Source: Dehalococcoidia bacterium (GTDB lineage: Bacteria > Chloroflexota > Dehalococcoidia > Lucifugimonadales > SHYT01). Taken from it: a DNA stretch of 64,000 nucleotides. The first letter of the stretch is position 1. Every line of letters begins with the position of its first letter. The stretch is from assembly GCA_009693045.1 (NCBI GenBank), contig SHXZ01000001.1, positions 229,082-293,081 of the forward strand. Reading direction: 5' to 3'. Positions 31,456 to 42,326 of this stretch are shown here, in pieces. The notes beneath the pieces were generated by a model. The model was not told the origin of the DNA, did no database searches, and saw only the letters and a program-made list of their open reading frames with translations. The translations under genes were made by a program, and so were the position numbers.

Positions 31456-32313
31456 TTAGGGTGAAGGCGGCGCCCCCACCTCATCCGCAAACCGCATGAT
31501 GTGCCGCACCGTCGCCTCCGGTTGCTCCTCCGGAAGGTAATGCGCCGACTCCGCCACCGCCTCGCCGCGCACATCCGCCGCCACGGCCCGCCACGCCTCC
31601 AACACCGGCGCGTCCGCCAGGTTCCCGTTCCCTCCCCACAGCACGCATAGCGGCGTCGTGATGCGCTTGCCCGCCCGCACCTCCGCCTCCCACCGAGGCC
31701 GGTCCACCTCGTACGCCGTGCGGTAGTCGGCCAGCGTCGCCTCAATTACGCCCGGCCGCGTGAACGCCTCCACGTAGTGCTCCACGTCCGCGGGGTCCAG
31801 CGGCTGGCGGCTGCGCCGGAAGAACGACAGCACGTACTCGCGCGGCGCCGCGTGCAGCATCGCCTCCGCCGTGTCGTGCTGGAGCATGAAGTACCAGTGC
31901 CAGTACCGCCGCGCGTACCCGTCCCGGCCCTGGTTGAACACCCACTCCAGAGGCATGATGTCCAGAAGCGCCGCGCCCGCCAGCGCCTCCGGGTGGTCCG
32001 CCGCGAGGCGGCGCGCCGCGCGGGCGCCCCGGTCGTGTCCAATGACGAGGAACCGCTCGTGGCCCAGGTGGCGCATCAGGGCCAGCGCGTCCTCCGCCAT
32101 CGTGCGCTTGTCGTACCCCGACTCCTCAGGCGGCTTCGCCGACTCGCCGCAGCCCCGCAGGTCCATCGCCACCACCGTGAAGCGTTTCGCCAGTGCGGGC
32201 GTTACCTTGCGCCACATCCGGCGCGTCTGCGGATACCCGTGGAGCAGCAGCACAGGGTACCCCTGCCCGGTGACGTCGTACGCGATGGTGGTGCCGTTGA
32301 CGTTGGCGAGCAC
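31456..32313 (-). CDS. Alpha/beta hydrolase, fluoroacetate/haloacetate dehalogenase-like
   Basis: GHDRGARAARRLAADHPEALAGAALLDIMPLEWVFNQGRDGYARRYWHWYFMLQHD...ESAHYLPEEQPE; GHDRGAR and YWHW motifs of haloacetate dehalogenases. Confidence 0.75.
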   Translation of the reverse strand: MLANVNGTTIAYDVTGQGYPVLLLHGYPQTRRMWRKVTPALAKRFTVVAMDLRGCGESAKPPEESGYDKRTMAEDALALMRHLGHERFLVIGHDRGARAARRLAADHPEALAGAALLDIMPLEWVFNQGRDGYARRYWHWYFMLQHDTAEAMLHAAPREYVLSFFRRSRQPLDPADVEHYVEAFTRPGVIEATLADYRTAYEVDRPRWEAEVRAGKRITTPLCVLWGGNGNLADAPVLEAWRAVAADVRGEAVAESAHYLPEEQPEATVRHIMRFADEVGAPPSP

Positions 32314-32521
32314 AGCGGCCTCCTAGACCCGGAAGGATCGCACGATGAGTTGTTGGAGCATACCAGCCTGGTGTGGACCACGCGGTGAGAATTGATTGAC
32401 CAGGCCGGGCGCGAACGGGCCATTCCTCATTAGTGCGGGTCGCCAGTCGCGCAAGGGGGCCAACTGATGAAACGCATGACGCATTTGCGCCGCGGTCGCC
32501 TGGTTTCGCGGGAGCCTACCG

Positions 32522-33418
32522 CTACCGCGCCAACGCTCCCTCACCTAGCGGCACGATAATCGCTCGCCGGTCGTTCCGATACCGGCTGATGTGCCCCTGC
32601 CCCGTCGTGTCCTCTGCCAGCAGCACGTCGCCGGGCTCCACCTCGGCCTCACCGGACAGCGTGACGATGAGCTGCCGGCGCGGCGCCGTGTGGAAGTCAA
32701 GCGTCACCTCGCTCGCCCACCGCCGGAATTGCCCCCCCTCCCCCCCCCCCGTTGCCGGAATCCATGGCGTAGCCTGAGACGTTGCCTGTTCCAGATAGTG
32801 CCACTCCATCGGCTCCAGGTGCGACCTCCCGTCCGCGCCCGTGAACACTCTCATGAACTGCGGGCCGCGCGAAATCGCCGCGGACCGGACCGTAGGCAGC
32901 GGTGAGACGCCCGCGGCCGGGTCCCAGTCAGGCATGGACACCCACAATCGCCGCGCCTCGCCGTGGTTCCGGATGATGTGCCCTTCTCCGGTCGTGTCGT
33001 CCGCCAGGAACAGGTTGCCCGGCGCGAGGCTCCGCACCAAGTCGTCCCAAGCCACGATCTCCTCGCGGCCCGAGAGCCAGACGTTAAGCTGGCGTCGGGG
33101 CGCGGGGTGCCACTCACTCGCCTGCTCGCTCACGGTCCGCCGGAACTGCGCGCCAGCCGCGGGGATCAGGGCGTCTCCGCGCGCCCCTTGCTTAACGAAC
33201 GGCGCCAACATGTCCTCAAAGCGCGACTTGTTCCCCGGGCCGTTCCTGGTCCTGGACATCTGCATGGCCATCTCCCTCATCCGACGCGGGGCCTTTACCC
33301 ATGATCGCGGTCGGCGTGGATCCGCCACCTGTGCATGGCATGCGGCGCAGGCGAGTCGTCCGCCCATTCGCGGATGTCTGGTCGGTCCGTCAATAAGGCA
33401 AGAGGTGGTTATCCCCAT
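32522..33418 (-). CDS. Bicupin protein with duplicated cupin halves (start uncertain)
   Basis: Two repeats: QFRRTVSEQASEWHPAPRRQLNVWLSG...LFLADDTTGEGHIIRN and QFRRWASEVTLDFHTAPRRQLIVTLSGEAEVEPGDVLLAEDTTGQGHISRY. Confidence 0.8.
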   Translation of the reverse strand: MGITTSCLIDGPTRHPRMGGRLACAACHAQVADPRRPRSWVKAPRRMREMAMQMSRTRNGPGNKSRFEDMLAPFVKQGARGDALIPAAGAQFRRTVSEQASEWHPAPRRQLNVWLSGREEIVAWDDLVRSLAPGNLFLADDTTGEGHIIRNHGEARRLWVSMPDWDPAAGVSPLPTVRSAAISRGPQFMRVFTGADGRSHLEPMEWHYLEQATSQATPWIPATGGGEGGQFRRWASEVTLDFHTAPRRQLIVTLSGEAEVEPGDVLLAEDTTGQGHISRYRNDRRAIIVPLGEGALAR

Positions 33419-33432
33419 CCGAAGCCCCCCGT

Positions 33433-33609
33433 CTACTTCTTGCGATAGACGTTGAGGCCGACTTGCTCTTCGCGGCCCGGAATTTTGGCGTTCCCTTCGG
33501 TGGACGCCACGATGATGGTCTTACCTGAGGAGGACGGGCCAAAATCCTTTGTCAGGTCCACGGTGATGGTCAGGATGTTGCCAGTAACCGATAGCTCGAC
33601 GTTCTTCAC
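33433..33609 (-). CDS. Small conserved hypothetical protein (58 aa), absent from ORF track
   Basis: GTG start with GGAGGAGA RBS: MKNVELSVTGNILTITVDLTKDFGPSSSGKTIIVASTEGNAKIPGREEQVGLNVYRKK*. Confidence 0.8.
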   Translation of the reverse strand: MKNVELSVTGNILTITVDLTKDFGPSSSGKTIIVASTEGNAKIPGREEQVGLNVYRKK

Positions 33610-33898
33610 AGTTGTTCTCCTCCCAATGTAGGTGTTCAGAGTATAGAACCGCCACGCTCATCCAACTAGCCTGCGTGACCAACGTGGTTCCCAAGTGCTC
33701 TGCTCCAACCATCATGCTGTGAGGCCAAGGTCTTTCGGTTATCCTAAAGCCTTGCGGAGTCACCCCTTGTAGGGGCGACTCATGGTTGGCAGTACGCGTT
33801 GATCCGCGAGGCGCGGCATCGATCCAGGAGTGAACGGAGGACGCTGGCTCTTAGTGACGCTCTGGGGAGAATCGCGCCAAAGTTTTACCCTGACGCCC

Positions 33899-34549
33899 TC
33901 AGTTCAAGTTAAAGGAGCGCCCCATCCCGCGCGATGGCGGCGCCTGCCGCAGCAGCTCCGTCTCGTGCTTAAGGAGCGTCAGCTCCTCCTCCAGCCGCTT
34001 CTGGTGCGAGTCCTGCTCAAGAAGCTCCTGCTTGATCTGTGGCATCGCCCGCATGTAAAACGCCACGACATAAGAAAGCGTTGGAGCGTTCGCCGCCTTG
34101 CACCACTCGTGGAGCCAGCCCCCCGTCAGGCCGGAGGCCGCTTCCAGATAGGCGAAGAATGCCTCCAGCACTTGGCCCGGCAGCTCTTGGGGAATAGGCG
34201 AGGCATCCTCGTCAAGCAGCTCCACCCGCCCGCGCAGAAACGGCCTGTCCCTCAGCAACTCCCTGATGCGAAAGCGCTGCACGCCCACCGCTCTGAACGT
34301 CATCGTCCCGTCCGGTCGGCGTTGCAGGCCTTCCACCCGCGCCACCGTTCCCACGTCCACCGGCGTCGCGGGGCCGGCAACCTCCTGCCCGGCGCGGATC
34401 AGGACGATGCCAAACGAGCGGTCACCGGCTAACACCTCGTCCATCATGGTTCGATACCGCTGCTCAAAGACGTTCATCGGTATCGCCGCGCCGGGAAACA
34501 GCACCGCGCGGATGGGGAAAAGAGGGATCTCGCGCTCGTTCGCGGCCAT
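33899..34549 (-). CDS. LON peptidase substrate-binding domain protein
   Basis: REIPLFPIRAVLFPGAAIPMNVFEQRYRTMMDEVLAGDRSFGIVLIRAGQEV; no Lon ATPase/protease domain. Confidence 0.88.
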   Translation of the reverse strand: MAANEREIPLFPIRAVLFPGAAIPMNVFEQRYRTMMDEVLAGDRSFGIVLIRAGQEVAGPATPVDVGTVARVEGLQRRPDGTMTFRAVGVQRFRIRELLRDRPFLRGRVELLDEDASPIPQELPGQVLEAFFAYLEAASGLTGGWLHEWCKAANAPTLSYVVAFYMRAMPQIKQELLEQDSHQKRLEEELTLLKHETELLRQAPPSRGMGRSFNLN

Positions 34550-34851
34550 TGGCGGCTCTCCCTGCTGGGATGGCTCATTCTACCGCACTTGCGACGATGG
34601 CACGGAGATCCTTGTCCCTGGGAGCTTTCCGGCAACCTAGCCCAAGTGGCCCAAAGGTGACACATACTTGTTCAGTCACGCCATTCAAGGCAAGCTCTGA
34701 GCCGAAGCCCCCGAGCGAAGCGAAAGGTCGGCCGGAGGGGGATGAAGGGAAGTGAGGTTGTCCCGCCACCGCCACCCTCTTTTGGCGAGAAGGGTCAAAG
34801 CCGGCGTGGCATGGAACGTAGCGAAGCCTTTGCCAGAAGGACACGGCCTCC

Positions 34852-36084
34852 CTACCGCTGCGGCGCCTCGGTGAAGGTTACCTTCGCGGTACCCTCGTCG
34901 CTCCCGCGCATATACGCCACCGTGGCGCTCTGGCCTGCCTTGAACCGCTCGCGCAGAAGCGCATTAAGGTCACGCACCCGCTGCAACGGGGTGTCGTCCA
35001 CCTGCAGCAACACGTCCCCGGCCCTGAGCCCGGCCTGGAACGCTGGCCCGCTCCGCGAGATCCGGACGATGATGACGCCCTTCCGGACGCGCAGGCCCAG
35101 ATCCATCGCCCGCGAGGGGCTAAGTTCGTCCACCGACGCGCCCATCCACGCCCACGGCACTCGCCCCTGCTCCATCAGGACGCGCGCCACCGGCGCCGCC
35201 GTGAACGAGCTGACGGCGAAGCCAATGCCCTGTCCGCCCCCCTCGCGCGCCCCGATCGTGTTGATACCGACGATCTCCGCGTTCAGGTTCAGCAACGGCC
35301 CGCCGCTGTTCCCCTCGTTGATCGCCGCGTCCGTTTGCACCAGGTCGCTGAGCACGTCGGCCTCGACCGAAATGCTCCGTTCCAGCGCGCCAATCACGCC
35401 CACCGTCACGGTCGGGCCACCCGCCAGACCGAGCGCGTTGCCAATCGCGACCACCCAGTCCCCGACACGGTACGAGTCGGGGACTGCGAACACGAGCGCG
35501 CGCAGCGGCTGCGGCGCGGCTATCTTGATGACCGCCAGGTCTATCGTCGCGTCCTTGCCCACGATCTCGGCCACGTACGTCTGCTCGTCGTCCGTCGTGA
35601 CCTCAATGCGGGTCGCGTTGGCGACGACGTGCTCGTTGGTGAGAATGTACCCGCGCGGGTCAATGATGACGCCGGACCCGGATTGAATGGGGCTTACGAC
35701 CCGGAAAAACTGATCAATGAGCTGCGCGCGTACGGCAATTCCCACGACGGCGGGTCGCGCTTTCGCCACCACGTCCGCAAAGCAGAGCTCAATCGCGGGC
35801 GGGCGCGTCGCACGTCCGTCGGCAGGAGTCGTGGGCGGCACGAGCGTCGTGCCCGCCCTTGAAACGCTTTCTGAAGCGGCGGCTGGAGCAACGGAGGGGG
35901 TAGACGCGGCAGGCTGGACGGACTGGTGCGCCTCGCCGGACGGCGTCTCAGCAGCCGCTGCGTCCTGGCTGGCGGCAGGCGCAGCGCGCTGCTTGGGCTG
36001 GTCCAAGCTGCCCGTGCATCCCGCAAGCGCCAGGAGGACACAGTTCGCAGCCACCGTCAGCCCCAGCAAGACTTTTCGTCGCAT
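34852..36084 (-). CDS. htrA: HtrA/DegP-like trypsin-family protease with PDZ domain, probable lipoprotein
   Basis: MRRKVLLGLTVAANCVLLALAGC lipobox; GSGVIIDPRGYILTNEHV; NEGNSGGPLLNL; C-terminal PDZ. Confidence 0.9.
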   Translation of the reverse strand: MRRKVLLGLTVAANCVLLALAGCTGSLDQPKQRAAPAASQDAAAAETPSGEAHQSVQPAASTPSVAPAAASESVSRAGTTLVPPTTPADGRATRPPAIELCFADVVAKARPAVVGIAVRAQLIDQFFRVVSPIQSGSGVIIDPRGYILTNEHVVANATRIEVTTDDEQTYVAEIVGKDATIDLAVIKIAAPQPLRALVFAVPDSYRVGDWVVAIGNALGLAGGPTVTVGVIGALERSISVEADVLSDLVQTDAAINEGNSGGPLLNLNAEIVGINTIGAREGGGQGIGFAVSSFTAAPVARVLMEQGRVPWAWMGASVDELSPSRAMDLGLRVRKGVIIVRISRSGPAFQAGLRAGDVLLQVDDTPLQRVRDLNALLRERFKAGQSATVAYMRGSDEGTAKVTFTEAPQR

Positions 36085-36475
36085 CGTTCCTCGTCAACCT
36101 CGTATAGGCTTGCGGTTCTGCCAGGGGTTATCGCTACGGAAATGGATTTGTCCGTCCACGCGCCGCAGTGTCAAGACCGGTTTGTAGTCTGAAATTTAGG
36201 GGAGAACCTTGGCCCGCCTAAAGAGAACGTTTGCCAACCTAAAAGGTTGTCTGGAAGATAACCAGCGGTTTAGGCGAGCTGGCGGGAGCGTTCCTCACCT
36301 ACACCCCTGGCGGCCTCTGGTTTGTCCCCCCTCTCCGACTCGGAGAGGGGGGACAAAAACGGTGAGGTTTTCGTGCAGGCACACTATCGCCAACTGGAGG
36401 CAACGGCCTGACGACCTGGTTTCCAGCCGAGCCCCGCACCGTTTGCGCTTCCGGAGCATGGCAGCCGCTGGAGCG

Positions 36476-37132
36476 CTATCGTTGGCCTTCCCTGGACTGC
36501 CCTTCCTCCGCAGGCGCTGCGCCTTCTGTAGTCGCCTCGCCCTCCGCGGCAGCTGCCGCAGGGGCGGTCTCCTCCACCACGCGTGGCGGCATGTTAGCCT
36601 GGATGACCACCTGCTCCGGGTCGCTCACGAGTGTCACACCGGCGGGGAGCTTGAGGTCCCGCGCGCGAATGGACATGCCGACGTCTTCAAGTACCGAAAT
36701 GTCCACCTCAATGGCGGCCGGCGCTTCCAGGGGAAGACTCTCCACCAACAACTCGCGAACCGGCTGCACCAGGATGCCGCCCTTGCGCACGGCGGGCGCG
36801 TCGTTCACGATGTGCACCGGTACCTGGAACTCCAGCTTCTGCGTCACGTCCACACGGAGGAAGTCAACGTGCTGAACCTCCACCGTGATGGGGCTGAACT
36901 TGATATCCCGCACGAAGCAGATGTTAGGCTGGGCGTTGCCGTCCACCTGCACGGACACGGGGCGGTTCCGTCCAACGTGCACCAACACGCGGCGGAGCGT
37001 CGCCGCGTCCGTCTGGAGCGCCTGCGACTCAAAGTCCGGGCCGTAAAGGTGAATCGGCGTGATCCCGGCCTTGCGCAGCGTCTTAACTTTTTTGCCCAGC
37101 ACCTGGCGCGGCTGAGCCTGGAGTGTCGTCAT
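36476..37132 (-). CDS. rplY: 50S ribosomal protein L25/general stress protein Ctc
   Basis: MTTLQAQPRQVLGKKVKTLRKAGITPIHLYGPDFESQALQ... Confidence 0.9.
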   Translation of the reverse strand: MTTLQAQPRQVLGKKVKTLRKAGITPIHLYGPDFESQALQTDAATLRRVLVHVGRNRPVSVQVDGNAQPNICFVRDIKFSPITVEVQHVDFLRVDVTQKLEFQVPVHIVNDAPAVRKGGILVQPVRELLVESLPLEAPAAIEVDISVLEDVGMSIRARDLKLPAGVTLVSDPEQVVIQANMPPRVVEETAPAAAAAEGEATTEGAAPAEEGQSREGQR

Positions 37133-37610
37133 CTGGCTAACCAAGGTAATCTCCTCTGCCACATGGAATTTGGGTACTCTTGCTCGTGGCGAGCAAGGCG
37201 TCATGCTATTGTACCGCACCTGCGCTCCGCGCTCCAGACAGAGCCGCGGACGGCGCTCGTTCCCAGCCAGAAAGGCCCAGGTGTCATGATGAGCCGGAGT
37301 CCTTCCGCGTAATGACGGAGGCGAAGGATCCGAGGGAAGGCCCCTTCTCGCTGTCTCCCCTTCGTTCTCCCTATGCACCTCTGCGCGGTGTTCGTTCATC
37401 CCAATAAGTGCCAGGACGTTAACAAGGCCCGTCACTGGTGAGGGACACCGCCCCTTTCGTTGTCCGTCATGCGCTCCGGTTGTATAATGACTGCGCCTCA
37501 GAGGGGACGTGACTTCGCAACTGCAGGCGCTCGCCGTCATGGTACGAAAGCGCACAGCCCCACGTAATTGAACACGCGTCCCAAGTTCGCCCAGACACCA
37601 GGAGGTCTCA

Positions 37611-38441
37611 ATGACACAGGAACTACGGCTCACACCGAAGCAGGTCAAGCGGTACAGCCGCCACATCATCATGGCCTCCGTGGGGAGCAAAGGGCAGCGC
37701 AAGCTCCTTCAATCCAAGGTCCTCATCATCGGCGCGGGCGGCTTGGGCTCCCCGTCCGCGGTGTACCTCACCCTCGCGGGCGTGGGCACCGTCGGCATCG
37801 TGGACTTTGACACTGTGGACATCTCCAACCTTCAGCGCCAGATCCTGCATCACGACAGCGACGTTGGCCGCCCCAAGGTCGTCTCCGCCCGGGAGACGTT
37901 GAAGTCGTTCAACCCCGACGTCAACGTCGTCACGCATGAGACGCGCCTCACGTCCGAAAACGCCATGGAGATCATCAGCCAGTACGACGTCGTGGTGAAC
38001 GGCGCGGACAACTTCCCGGCCCGCTACCTCGTCAACGACGCGTGCTACCTCCTCGGCAAGCCCCTCGTGGACGGCAGCATCCTCATCTTTGACGGCCAGG
38101 CCACCGTCTTCATGCCCGGCAAGGGCTGCTACCGCTGCCTCTTCCCGGAGCCGCCGCCCCCCGGCGCCGTCCCCAACTGCGCCGAGGCCGGCGTGCTCGG
38201 CGCGCTCACGGGCCTCGTCGGCAGCATCCAGGCGACCGAGACGCTCAAGCTCCTCATGGGTATCGGCGAGCCGCTCGTCTCCCGTCTGCTCCTCATAGAC
38301 GGCTTGGCCATGGACTTCCGCTCCGTCAAGCTCCGCCGCAACGTCAAGTGCCCCCTCTGCGGCGACAACCCCACCGTCAAGGAGCTCGTAGACTACGAGG
38401 TCTTCTGCGGCCTGGCCCCTACGCCTGTTGTCGCTCACTAA
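37611..38441 (+). CDS. moeB: MoeB/ThiF-family adenylyltransferase
   Basis: RYSRHIIMASVGSKGQRKLLQSKVLIIGAGGLGSPSAVYLTLAGVGTVGIVDFDTVDISNLQRQ; paired Cys. Confidence 0.9.
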   Translation: MTQELRLTPKQVKRYSRHIIMASVGSKGQRKLLQSKVLIIGAGGLGSPSAVYLTLAGVGTVGIVDFDTVDISNLQRQILHHDSDVGRPKVVSARETLKSFNPDVNVVTHETRLTSENAMEIISQYDVVVNGADNFPARYLVNDACYLLGKPLVDGSILIFDGQATVFMPGKGCYRCLFPEPPPPGAVPNCAEAGVLGALTGLVGSIQATETLKLLMGIGEPLVSRLLLIDGLAMDFRSVKLRRNVKCPLCGDNPTVKELVDYEVFCGLAPTPVVAH

Positions 38442-38444
38442 GTC

Positions 38445-39437
38445 ATGGCTACACAACAGCGGAAAAGCGGTCCTTTCGGGCTCGACGCCGACCCTTACCG
38501 GGCGCGGGAGAGCATTCTGGACGCCATCGGCAACACGCCGCTGGTGCACCTGCGCCGCCTCAGCCCCAACGACCGCGTCCGCATCTACGCCAAGCTGGAG
38601 GGCCAGAACCCCAGCGGAAGCCTCAAGGATCGCATCGCCAAGTTCATGATTGAGAAGGCGGAGCAGGACGGCACCCTTACGCCCGGCAAGACCGTGCTGG
38701 AGCCGACTAGTGGCAACACCGGCATCGGCCTGGCGATGGTCTGCAAGGTCAAGGGCTACAAGCTCAAAGTTGTCATGCCCGACAGCGTCAGCGGTGAGCG
38801 CGCCCAGCTCCTCCGCGCCTATGGCGCCGAGGTCGTCTTCTCTGACGGCAAGCGCGGCACCAACTACTCCATCGTCGTCGCCCAGGAGATCCTCGCCAAA
38901 GAGCCAGGCAAATACTTCATGCCCTACCAGTACGGCAACCCTGCCAACCCGCTGGCGCACTACGAAACAACGGGGCCGGAGATCCTGGCCGCGTTGCCCC
39001 AGGTGGATGTCTTCATCGCGGGGCTTGGCACCGGCGGCACGCTCATGGGCGTGGGTCGGCGGCTCAAGGAGCACAACCCCAAGACGCGCGTCGTGGCCGT
39101 GGTGCCGCACCCGGACGACTTCATTCAGGGCCTGCGGAGCCTTGAGGAAGGTTACATTCCGCCCATCCTGGACCAGAGTATGCTTGACTCCCGGATGCTC
39201 ATGGAGAGCAAAGAGGGCTTCCTGGCCACTCGTGTGCTGATGGAGGAGGAAGGCATCTTCGCGGGCATCTCATCAGGCGCCGTCATCGCGGCGGCGTTGC
39301 GTCTGGCGCGCCGCATGGACACCGGCAACATCGTCTGCCTGCTCGCCGACGGCGGCTGGAAGTACCTCAGCACCGATCTGTGGTCCAAGGACTTCAGCGA
39401 GCTGGAGGCGGAAGTGAAGGGCAAGGTGTGGTGGTGA
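38445..39437 (+). CDS. PLP-dependent cysteine synthase family protein
   Basis: IGNTPLVHLRRLSPNDRVRIYAKLEGQNPSGSLKDRIAKFMIEKAEQDG...EPTSGNTGIGLAM. Confidence 0.92.
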   Translation: MATQQRKSGPFGLDADPYRARESILDAIGNTPLVHLRRLSPNDRVRIYAKLEGQNPSGSLKDRIAKFMIEKAEQDGTLTPGKTVLEPTSGNTGIGLAMVCKVKGYKLKVVMPDSVSGERAQLLRAYGAEVVFSDGKRGTNYSIVVAQEILAKEPGKYFMPYQYGNPANPLAHYETTGPEILAALPQVDVFIAGLGTGGTLMGVGRRLKEHNPKTRVVAVVPHPDDFIQGLRSLEEGYIPPILDQSMLDSRMLMESKEGFLATRVLMEEEGIFAGISSGAVIAAALRLARRMDTGNIVCLLADGGWKYLSTDLWSKDFSELEAEVKGKVWW

Positions 39438-39586
39438 TCTTCGTAAAAGTTGTTCACGCGTGCGGGTGTACAGGCCTTCGGGCAATGGAGCCGTAGGATT
39501 TGTGTCCCTACAATCCGAGTCGCCGCCCTTGCTGGGCAGTCCCAAAGGGCGATTGTTTAGCGGTAGCCTGATGACTGAGGAACAGT

Positions 39587-39970
39587 GTGGGTATTACCCG
39601 ATCAGCCATTGAGGTAGGAGACCCGTAGGACGAGCGCTTCGAGCGGCTTGAGGCTCTCGTGGATATCGGCGCCACGTTTACGGTGATACCCGCCTCCTTT
39701 CTCCGGCGTCTTGGAGTTGCATCGCGTGAAACCATCAGATTCCGGTTGGCGGACGGCAGGGTGGTTGAGCGGCAGATCGGCGAGACCTAGGTTAGGGTTG
39801 AAGGAAAGCTCGTCAACACTGTCGTCGTCTTTGGTGACGAAGATGCCCTGCCGTTGTTGGGTGTGTACACCCTTGAGCGCGCTTTGCTAGCCATGGACCC
39901 ACTCAAAAGGAGACTCGTTCCCACCGAGGCACTCTTGGCAGGCTTTGCCCACGCAGCGGACCCGCACTAA
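39587..39970 (+). pseudogene. Retropepsin-like aspartic protease pseudogene (paralogue of 9433-9786)
   Basis: VGITRSAIEVGDP*DERFERLEALVDIGATFTVIPASFLRRLGVASRETIRFRLADGRVVERQIGET*VRVEGKLVNTVVVFGDEDALPLLGVYTLERALLAMDPLKRRLVPT...; in-frame TAGs at 39626 and 39788; DTG changed to DIG. Confidence 0.8.
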
Positions 39971-39983
39971 TGGAGGCGGCAAC

Positions 39984-40229
39984 ATGAGCACCGCAGTAAC
40001 CCCAGACCTCGTCATCGACGCGTCCAAGACCCTGTGCCCGGTGCCGGTGCTCAAGGCGCGGCAGGGCATGGATCAGCTCAAGCGCGGCCAGGTGCTCAAG
40101 CTCATCGCCACCGACCCCGGCTCCAAGGCGGACATCCCAAGCTTCGCCAGGGTCGCCGGCCACGAGCTCGTCAGCACTGAGCACTCGGCCAAACAGTTCG
40201 TGTTCCTGGTGAGGAAGGGAGGGAAGTAG
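39984..40229 (+). CDS. tusA: Sulfurtransferase TusA/SirA family
   Basis: DLVIDASKTLCPVPVLKARQGMDQLKRGQVLKLIATDPGSKADIPSFARVAGHEL; CPxP motif. Confidence 0.92.
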   Translation: MSTAVTPDLVIDASKTLCPVPVLKARQGMDQLKRGQVLKLIATDPGSKADIPSFARVAGHELVSTEHSAKQFVFLVRKGGK

Positions 40230-40231
40230 CA

Positions 40232-40774
40232 ATGGTGACTACAGCGGAACGCCTGCTGCAAGACAACCTGTCACTCTTTGAAGCGATGCACAAGCAAGCC
40301 CACGACAACGAGCCCAAGCGCGTCGCCATCGTCGCGTCAAAGGGTACCCTGGACATGGTCTATCCGCCGCTCATCCTCGCCAGCTCCGCGGCCGCCATGG
40401 GCATGGAATGCGCGGTGTTCTTCACGTTCTACGGCCTGAACGCCCTGCACAAGACCAAGTCGCGGTCGCTCCAAGTGTCCCCCATCGCCAACCCCGCGGC
40501 GCCCATGCCCGTGCCAAACATCCTCGGCGCAATCCCAGGCATGACCAGCGTGGCCACCTGGATGCTGAAGAGCATGATGCGCAAGCAGAACGTGCCAACC
40601 GCCGCCGAGCTGATCAAGGTCTGCCAGGACTCCGGTGTCAAGCTCATCGCCTGCACCACCACGATGGGCGTCATGGGCGTCAAAGAGGAGGACCTGATCC
40701 CAGGCGTGAACATGGAGGGCGCCGCCGCGTTTCTGGAGTTCGCGTCCAAGGCCCACGTCACGCTGTTCGTCTAA
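40232..40774 (+). CDS. DsrE/DsrF-like family protein
   Basis: VAIVASKGTLDMVYPPLILASSAAAMGMECAVFFTFYGLNALHK...LIACTTTMGVMGVKEEDLI. Confidence 0.9.
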   Translation: MVTTAERLLQDNLSLFEAMHKQAHDNEPKRVAIVASKGTLDMVYPPLILASSAAAMGMECAVFFTFYGLNALHKTKSRSLQVSPIANPAAPMPVPNILGAIPGMTSVATWMLKSMMRKQNVPTAAELIKVCQDSGVKLIACTTTMGVMGVKEEDLIPGVNMEGAAAFLEFASKAHVTLFV

Positions 40775-40793
40775 TGCTCCTGGAGACATCGCC

Positions 40794-41135
40794 ATGGCGG
40801 ACACAGCGCACAGGCCGGACGATGCTGAGCAAGCGCGACTGGAGTCACTCCTCCAAGAGGCGCTCGTCGGCGTCTACTTGAAGGCGCAGGTGGAATGTGG
40901 CTACAACGCGAGAGCGTTCCACGCCATGCTCACCACGGATGGCGCACTGAAAACGGCCAAGCACGTCCTGCAGCCTGGCGATCCGCCTGAAAACGTCGTA
41001 GAGTTCTATCGGTTTGGCCGCCCTGACCTGCTGCTGGAGGCATTCACACTGAGGAGGGAGTTCCAGCCGCTGTTCACCGACCAAGAGCGGGCGGAGGCCT
41101 TGAGGCGGCTAAGGCTCCTGGGCTATATTCGGTAG
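40794..41135 (+). CDS. Hypothetical protein
   Basis: 113-aa ORF between dsrE-like and rhodanese genes. Confidence 0.65.
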   Translation: MADTAHRPDDAEQARLESLLQEALVGVYLKAQVECGYNARAFHAMLTTDGALKTAKHVLQPGDPPENVVEFYRFGRPDLLLEAFTLRREFQPLFTDQERAEALRRLRLLGYIR

Positions 41136-41170
41136 CGAGACATCGCAAACCCAAGAGGAGGGCGGAGCCT

Positions 41171-42019
<849 letters not shown>

Positions 42020-42326
42020 CAGCCCTCGCTCCGCAGGGCATTGAGGTTGTTTTTCCCTTGATGGGGAGAGTTGCGCCAGTTCTGTATGAGAGTGGCGCAA
42101 AGTAGCACTGCCATTCTGAGGGAGCGGAAGCGACCGAGGAATCTCTCCGCGTGTTGTTGACCGCCCAGGTACCTGCGGAGATTCCGCGCTCCGCTCAGAA
42201 GGGTAGGAAAAGTCCCCTCTTGAATAGATCTCACCAGCCCGTTCTTCCTGAGACCCAAAGGGCCCTGACCAGGAGCAACGCGAAGGGGAACGGGTTTCTC
42301 GAAGGACGAGCGGGCGGAGTACGCCT

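Noticed and set aside
33521-33763. 80-aa minus-strand ORF MTPQGFRITERPW...
   Set aside because: Overlaps out of frame with the better-supported 58-aa gene at 33433-33609, which has an RBS and a protein-like sequence.
37623-39110. 495-aa minus-strand ORF
   Set aside because: Antisense shadow of moeB and the cysteine synthase gene; low-complexity composition and no motif.
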